NCBI RefSeq assembly: GCF_963675165.1
Contig: NC_087386.1
Coordinates: 5,152,169 to 5,216,168 of the forward strand
Source: Halichondria panicea
Taxonomy: Eukaryota; Porifera; Demospongiae; Suberitida; Halichondriidae
DNA length: 64,000 bases
Direction of reading: 5' to 3'
Within the stretch, counting starts at the first letter, position 1, and every line of letters begins with the position of its first letter. Below the pieces are notes generated by a model. The model did no database searches and had not been told where the DNA came from. It worked only from the letters and a program-made list of their open reading frames with translations. The translations under genes were made by a program, and so were the position numbers. Positions 58,500 through 64,000 of this stretch are shown in pieces.

Positions 58500-61400
58500 T
58501 GTGTGTGAGGAGTGAAGGGAGAGAATGGTGTACCCGGGCAGCTAGGACGACAGGGTGCCTCTGGACCACTGGTGTGTGTGTGTAGTGTGTAGTGTGTGAT
58601 GTGTGTAGTGCCTGTGATATGTGTAGTGTGTGTGGTGTGTGAGGGTGTCCGAAGCTCCTGATGCTGAGGATTGCAAATCTGAAGCTGTATAGGTACTCTT
58701 GGTGGTATTCTTAGTGGTAAAGAAAAGCTCTTCTAGATTTGTACCAATGATAGATAATGCACAATAATTATAGTGAGTCTGACATACAAATGGTGTGACT
58801 CATTGCTGTGTACTATGTGTGTGCAGGGAGAGGCTGGAGACCCTGGTATTCGTGGAGAGGCTGGTGCTCCTGGAAGACACGTACGATTGCTCCTGTCTAA
58901 CTTCAGTACATTTTAATTATTGTTGTTGATTATAGGGTGACCCCGGTGTACATGGAGAGCTCGGTATACCTGGCCAGTCTGGAAATGCCGTACGTTCAAA
59001 ACGCATTATGCCGTCTTTGTATGATTATGAGCTTAATAATGTTCTCGGTATTATATGACCTTTTATATCGTATTCCTTGTTTCATTCAGGGTGCTCCCGG
59101 AGAGCCTGGAGCTGTGGGCCCAGTAGGAGCTGTGGTGAGCAATAGTAGCAGTACTGTGTTATATTTAAATCATGCTACAAGAACCCTCCTCTCTCATGGT
59201 TTTAATCCTGGCCCCATCGTGCGTGTTGTTGAGTGTGTGTGAATTGTACTTTTTATTGTAGTACCGTACCATTAACGTACACTTATTGACCACGACTTGT
59301 TACTCGTACCCTCAGGGTCTCACAGGAGAGACTGGGTCCGACGGTCTGCCTGGAGAGGACGGAGAAAGAGGAGAGCCAGGACCAGGTGGACCTGACGGAG
59401 CAGCTGGACAACCAGTAAGATACATGTTGCATAGCATTCAGTAACAGTAATGTAATAATGATCACAATCAGTTTCCTGTGTTGACCTGGTAAAAAAGGAA
59501 CAAAAATATTCGTTTATGTTGTCTGTTTGCCTTAGGGTTCCACAGGAACAGCTGGCAGTTTGGGACCAACTGGGCCACCAGGACCTTCTGTGAGTTACTT
59601 ACAATTAGTACCATGATTGTGACCTTTGACCTTTGGTTACACCCACACACAGGGAAGTGATGGAGTGGACGGTACTAACGGGCGGGATGGAGACAGAGGA
59701 ACTAGGGTGAGTGTCTCGGAAATTATTGAAAAGTTTCAAAATCTGACTATAAACTTGTAATAATTATGTTGAGTGAATGTGTTAACCTATACTGCAGGGT
59801 CAAGCAGGTGCTAAAGGGGAGGCAGGGGTCAGAGGTCAGGACGGAGCTAGAGTGAGTTTACTTACGCTTATGAGTCTTAACGTTTGAGCTGCTGTTATAA
59901 ACTGATTGCTCCACCCCACCCCTCAGGGCAATGCAGGTCCCTCGGGTATAAAGGGCGGACGAGGTTTCGGTGGTCGCGTTGGATTACCGGGACGATTAGG
60001 AGCCCCTGGGCCGGGCGGAGAGCGGGGTCTAAAGGTCAGTAGGTGTGGTCACTTAAAGGAGTGCTGTGATTTATGCTAGATTGTGATATGCAGGGTACAA
60101 TTGGACCATCTGGAGAACAAGGAGCTCGTGGGAGAAATGGAAATGGAGTAAGTTGCAGTTGCATGTACAGTATCATGTTATGAAGTCAATTGTCTTACTT
60201 AGAGACTGTGTGTGTGATGGCAGTGTGTGTGTATGAGTGTCGCATTCAATGTACTTAACGTGTGTATTGTACCTGTTCCTATAGGGAGTGCTCGGCCCCA
60301 ATGGTCAGGAGGGCAGTAAGGGAGAGAAGGGAAACACTGCAGACGTGGGAGACAGAGGACCCAGTGGCAGGAGTGGTGTACTAGGATTCCCAGTACGTCA
60401 CCTGTTTCCATTCAGTAACATAGTAACACGTTATATAGTGGCATATTTACATTCATTGGCTGTCATTTTAGAAGAACAGTCTAAATAAATCTAATTCACC
60501 CCCTCAGGCTTAGCGTTGATTTCCAGGCTTTTGTAATCTAGGCCACCGCAGGCTGAACTATAATTATGTTCGAGAATCGATGTATTTAATGATTCTTCCC
60601 CTTTCCTCTCCCTTTGTGACTCAGGGTACAGGAGGAGTGAAAGGTGACCGTGGTGTGCCTGGTGAGAGAGGAGACAGAGGTGTCTCTGGGAAGGATGGAC
60701 TGCCGGGGGAGAGGGGTAGTTCTGGACTGGATGTGAGTGGACTGTGCAGTTGTTGTCAGTAGCTAAGCGTGTAAAAGATCGTTATAGATCACTTGTTGAT
60801 CACGTATACGTTTAGGCGACTACGAAGCCAATTAGGTCTACTTGTCAGTTTAATTTCCTTCCTAGCAATAATTATGTTCATTGTACTCGATCGACTATTG
60901 AAAAACTGCACTGCTCTTATTCCCCGGCTGTACCTTCGTCACAGGGTTCTTCTGGTCGCCGTGGTGATCCAGGTCATTCGGGCGTTCCCGGCCAGCAGGG
61001 AGACATTGGTGACCAAGGAGACCAGGGTGCCGTGGGTGCTGCCGGTGCTAAGGGTGTGAGCGGGGCTCAGGGAGCATTCGGTAGCACTGGAAACACAGGG
61101 TCCAAGGGTATAAGAGGACCTGTTGGACTGACTGGACCGAGGGGACCCCCTGGAGTGTCCGTGAGTAGCAATAGTATAGTCAGTGAATGGACCCCCTGGA
61201 GTGTCCGTGAGTAGCAATAGCATAGTCAGTGAATGGACCCCCTGGAGTGGCCGTGAGTAGCAATAGTATAGTCAGTGAATTGAGTAGCAATAGTATAGTC
61301 AGTGAATAGACCCCCTGGAGTGTCCGTGAGTAGCTATAGTATAGTCAGTGAATGGACCCCTGGAGTGGCCGTGAGTAGCAATAGTATAGTCAGTGAATGG

Positions 61401-63902
61401 ACCCCTGGAGTGGCCGTGAGTAGCAATAGTATAGTCAGTGAATAGACCCCCTGGAGTGGCCGTGAGTAGCTATAGTATAGTCAGTGAATGGACCCCCTGG
61501 AGTGTCCGTGAGTAGCTATAGTCAGTGAATGGGGAGTGACCGTGAGTAGCTACATGTACACCTATAGTTAGTATATCTACAGGACAGCACCCAGTGCTAA
61601 GTTGAATATTGTAACTATTGGTACTGTCTTGAGACTCAGCAAGCATGATTCTAGACAGCCTCTGTGGCGGACATTTTATTGCTCGAAATGTTCAAGTACT
61701 GCATTGACGTAGTCATCACTCTTGTGTCGTCATTGGAATCCATCTCATGCACATGATCCCATACTGTGTTCAGGGCACACCAGGTTCCCAAGGTGCACCT
61801 GGAGCAGTAGGATCCGAGGGAGCAAAGGGGTTCAGAGGACGTGATGGTAACCCAGGAACTGACGGAGAACCAGGAAGACCTGTACGTGACTTTAATTTTT
61901 TAATTTAGCGTTCCATAGAGAAAAATTGACCTTGTGACAAACAAGGATAATAGTGATGTTTGATTAATGTGTGGTTATTGTTTCATTATACATTATAAGT
62001 ATGTGTTTACTGTTTCCATAGGGAGTGAATGGACCACCAGGAGTCAAGGGAGTCCAAGGTCTCGTTGGAGAGCAGGTACGATAGGTAGTTTGTGATCGAT
62101 AGTGGGTATTTAAGAATCCTGTCTTGTCTTGGTCAGATACTGCACTTACAATGTATACTAGTAATAAGAAGTTTTTTTTAGGGATTAAAGTAATATTGAC
62201 TTAGAGCACAGCGTAGTGATTCTTAAAGCTTCCTCTAGTTCACACACTTGTGTTTCAACAAAGGTTTTACTACGTTCAATAATAATTATTTGCTTGGTAC
62301 ATGTATAATGATTATACGAGACATCCTTCATTCTGTTTGTGTGTGTGTAGGGATTTTCTGGACCTCGAGGTTCTCAAGGCACCACTGGCTCTCGTGGTGA
62401 TGTGGTGAGTTGAACAGCTGGTGTCATGTGATGGCCGCGTAGAAAGCTTTTTCTTACGTTTAGTTTCCCGTATTCAGTCCATCTATTTACGATATGCATA
62501 CATGTACATGTAATTAGATTGTACGGCCAGCATGTAATGCATTCAAAGTGTTTCTCACAATGTGGAAAGAGCTTGCATTTGTCAGGATTTAACCTAGTAC
62601 ATGATACTGCACGTAGCTTCACTGATGTACGTTTTTGTTATTCATTGGAAGCACATGAAGTATATTTTTATGCTGAAATATTTATGTACCTAATCGAAGT
62701 CTATTTGTCCACTGTCCAGGGTCTGTTGGGTGACTCCGGTTCTGACGGCCCATTTGGAGACACAGGCCCCAAGGGCGTGAGGGGGCGTGGTGGTGCCTCC
62801 GGATCATCTGGAAGCAGAGGAGCTAGCGTGAGTTGTTCTCTTAGTGTATCCGACGTAGATGTACATGTACACATAAACACAGCCCCTCTGTAAGAATAGC
62901 ATGTCCGTTTATCAATGGCATATAATTATTTTAACGAAGGCACTGTGTTTTAAATGGCAATTAAGAGAGTGATACTGACTGCTTTCATGGGATGGTTTTT
63001 TTTTAAAACACTATTAAATTTTATTTTCTTACATCTGCTAAGTATAACCCTCCCCCCCTCCTCTCTGTAGGGTACCAATGGTGCTCGTGGAGATCCAGGC
63101 TTCCCTGGAGTACCTGGACGAAGGGTGAGCTTTGTTCTGTACTCTTGTGCATGCCTACACCGCTTACTGCATGTTTGACAACTGTGTATGCTCTGTTATC
63201 ATCCTACATTTACTTGTATCATATTCTAATGAATGCTCTTCATCTAGGGTGACGTTGGTCCCTTTGGAATTGAAGGCAACAAAGGACAAAAGGGAGATGA
63301 TGTAAGGCAGTCGAAAATGTTCCATAATTATTGCTTTCCACAAATTAGATGGTACCTGAATTAATTATTATTACCCCTCAGGGCAGACAAGGTGAAACTG
63401 GCCACAAGGGTGACCTTGGACCCCCTGGTTTCATTGGTAGCGACGGATTCCCTGGACTATCCGGACCTCTAGGACCCTCGGGAACAACTGTACGTCACAG
63501 CTGTCCAAATAATTACTTGCAGGGGGAGTTTCCAACGCTTGAGAGCATTAATTAATTCGTGACGTTTAATTGTGCCTTAGTACAGTACAACGAGTATAGC
63601 CAGGCTAGTGCATGTCGGGGGTGTTGTATACGAGAAAGGCTGGTGGTGTATTGAATGATTTGTGTTTGTTGCTACCATGCAGGGAGATGCTGGCAGACCT
63701 GGTATACCCGGAACTGACGGAGCTTCAGGAGTACACGTACGTTGTCTTGTGTACTGCATGTGTGTACATGTACCATACGTGTATGTACGTAGTTTAACTA
63801 GACAAGTTTTGTTATAAACTAAAATGCACTGTTGTTAACCTTGTCTTGCCCCCCCCCCCCACATAGGGACCCCGTGGAGAGGACGGCTACAGAGGAATCC
63901 CT
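53018..63902 (+). CDS. Fibrillar collagen B, N-propeptide and helix (3' beyond window)
   Basis: At least 44 exons, 1453 codons in the window. Exons 1-3 (53018-53321, 53920-54482, 54540-54749) give a signal peptide ([20 protein letters not shown]), an acidic Asp/Glu/Ser/Gly stretch and a TSPN/LamG-like domain ([48 protein letters not shown]). Such an N-propeptide is typical of type V/XI-like fibrillar collagens. A short minor helix with interruptions follows (54818-54877, 54945-54983, 55125-55253, 55351-55479). The main helix then runs in exons of 45, 54, 99 or 108 bp, each opening with Gly, from 55660-55713 on to 63867-63902. Larger ones are 57086-57221, 57331-57563 and 60945-61160. The C-propeptide lies past the right edge. 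Secreted matrix protein, head-to-tail with collagen A. Confidence 0.93.
58311..58585. repeat. Triplicated collagen B exon end plus donor
   Basis: The last ~55 bases of exon 58257-58364 and its donor (...GGACCACTG|GTGTGTGTG) are repeated at about 58394-58450 and 58516-58573. The spacers consist of GT repeats (longest 58450-58498). The copies are slightly diverged. Confidence 0.9.
61141..61560. repeat. Minisatellite copying collagen B exon end plus donor
   Basis: About nine copies, several shortened, of 'ggaccccctggagtgtcc|gtgagtagcaatagtatagtcagtgaat'. The first copy contains the real exon end and donor at 61160/61161; the rest lie in the intron and many keep GTGAGT. Confidence 0.95.
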
Positions 63903-64000
63903 GTGAGTTAGTCTATCTAAGACCACTAACTTCTCATAGAATATTATTATCTTATAATTATTATAACAGCTTAGTACATAATAATTATATGCAGTCTTAC

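Overview
The window is animal nuclear DNA: short introns with GT/AG borders, many GT/CA microsatellites, and recurrent TACATGTA and ATAATTAT words. Two fibrillar collagen genes with 54-bp Gly-X-Y exons, a Bar-type homeobox gene and compact gene spacing suggest an early-branching metazoan, most likely a demosponge. That assignment is inference; nothing in the window names the species.

Layout. (1) 1-13.4 kb is a cluster of immunoglobulin-domain receptor genes on the minus strand. It holds one partial gene at the left edge, three further genes, one decayed pseudogene, and two copies of plus-strand 'orphan' transmembrane/tail exons. Two ~3.4 kb blocks (1-3345 and ~7578-11102) are near-identical duplicates. 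The receptors share one plan: signal-peptide exon, then an exon with Ig domain, Thr/Ser/Pro stalk and membrane segment, then a tyrosine-motif tail exon, all joined by phase-1 introns. (2) 13.5-22.0 kb (+) is a Ca2+-regulated mitochondrial ATP-Mg/phosphate carrier (SCaMC/SLC25A24 type, 11 coding exons). (3) 22.2-22.8 kb (-) is a single-exon Bar-like homeobox gene with an eh1 repression motif. (4) 23.1-34.0 kb (+) is a 34-exon coiled-coil gene resembling CCDC180, with an RFX X-box just upstream. (5) 34.5-38.3 kb (-) is a Spinster-type MFS transporter. (6) 41.9-43.3 kb (+) is a single-exon Pro/Ser-rich protein I do not recognise. (7) 44.0-47.3 kb (-) is the kinase C-terminal half of protein kinase N. 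(8) 47490-47689 is a 200-N gap that cuts both PKN and the next gene. (9) 47.7-52.4 kb (+) is the 3' part of a fibrillar collagen with its COLFI domain. (10) 53.0 kb to the right edge (+) is the 5' part of a second fibrillar collagen with a TSPN-like N-propeptide.

Two points stand out. First, the Ig receptor cluster, with intact genes, pseudogene, duplications and signalling-type tails, has the layout expected of a self/non-self recognition locus. Second, at least four minisatellites sit exactly on 5' splice sites and re-copy the exon/intron junction several to many times, in genes with unrelated sequences (SCaMC, Spinster, collagen twice). The window also holds several terminal-inverted-repeat elements in introns. 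All splice models were built by hand from reading frame, phase and consensus sites; no transcript data were available.
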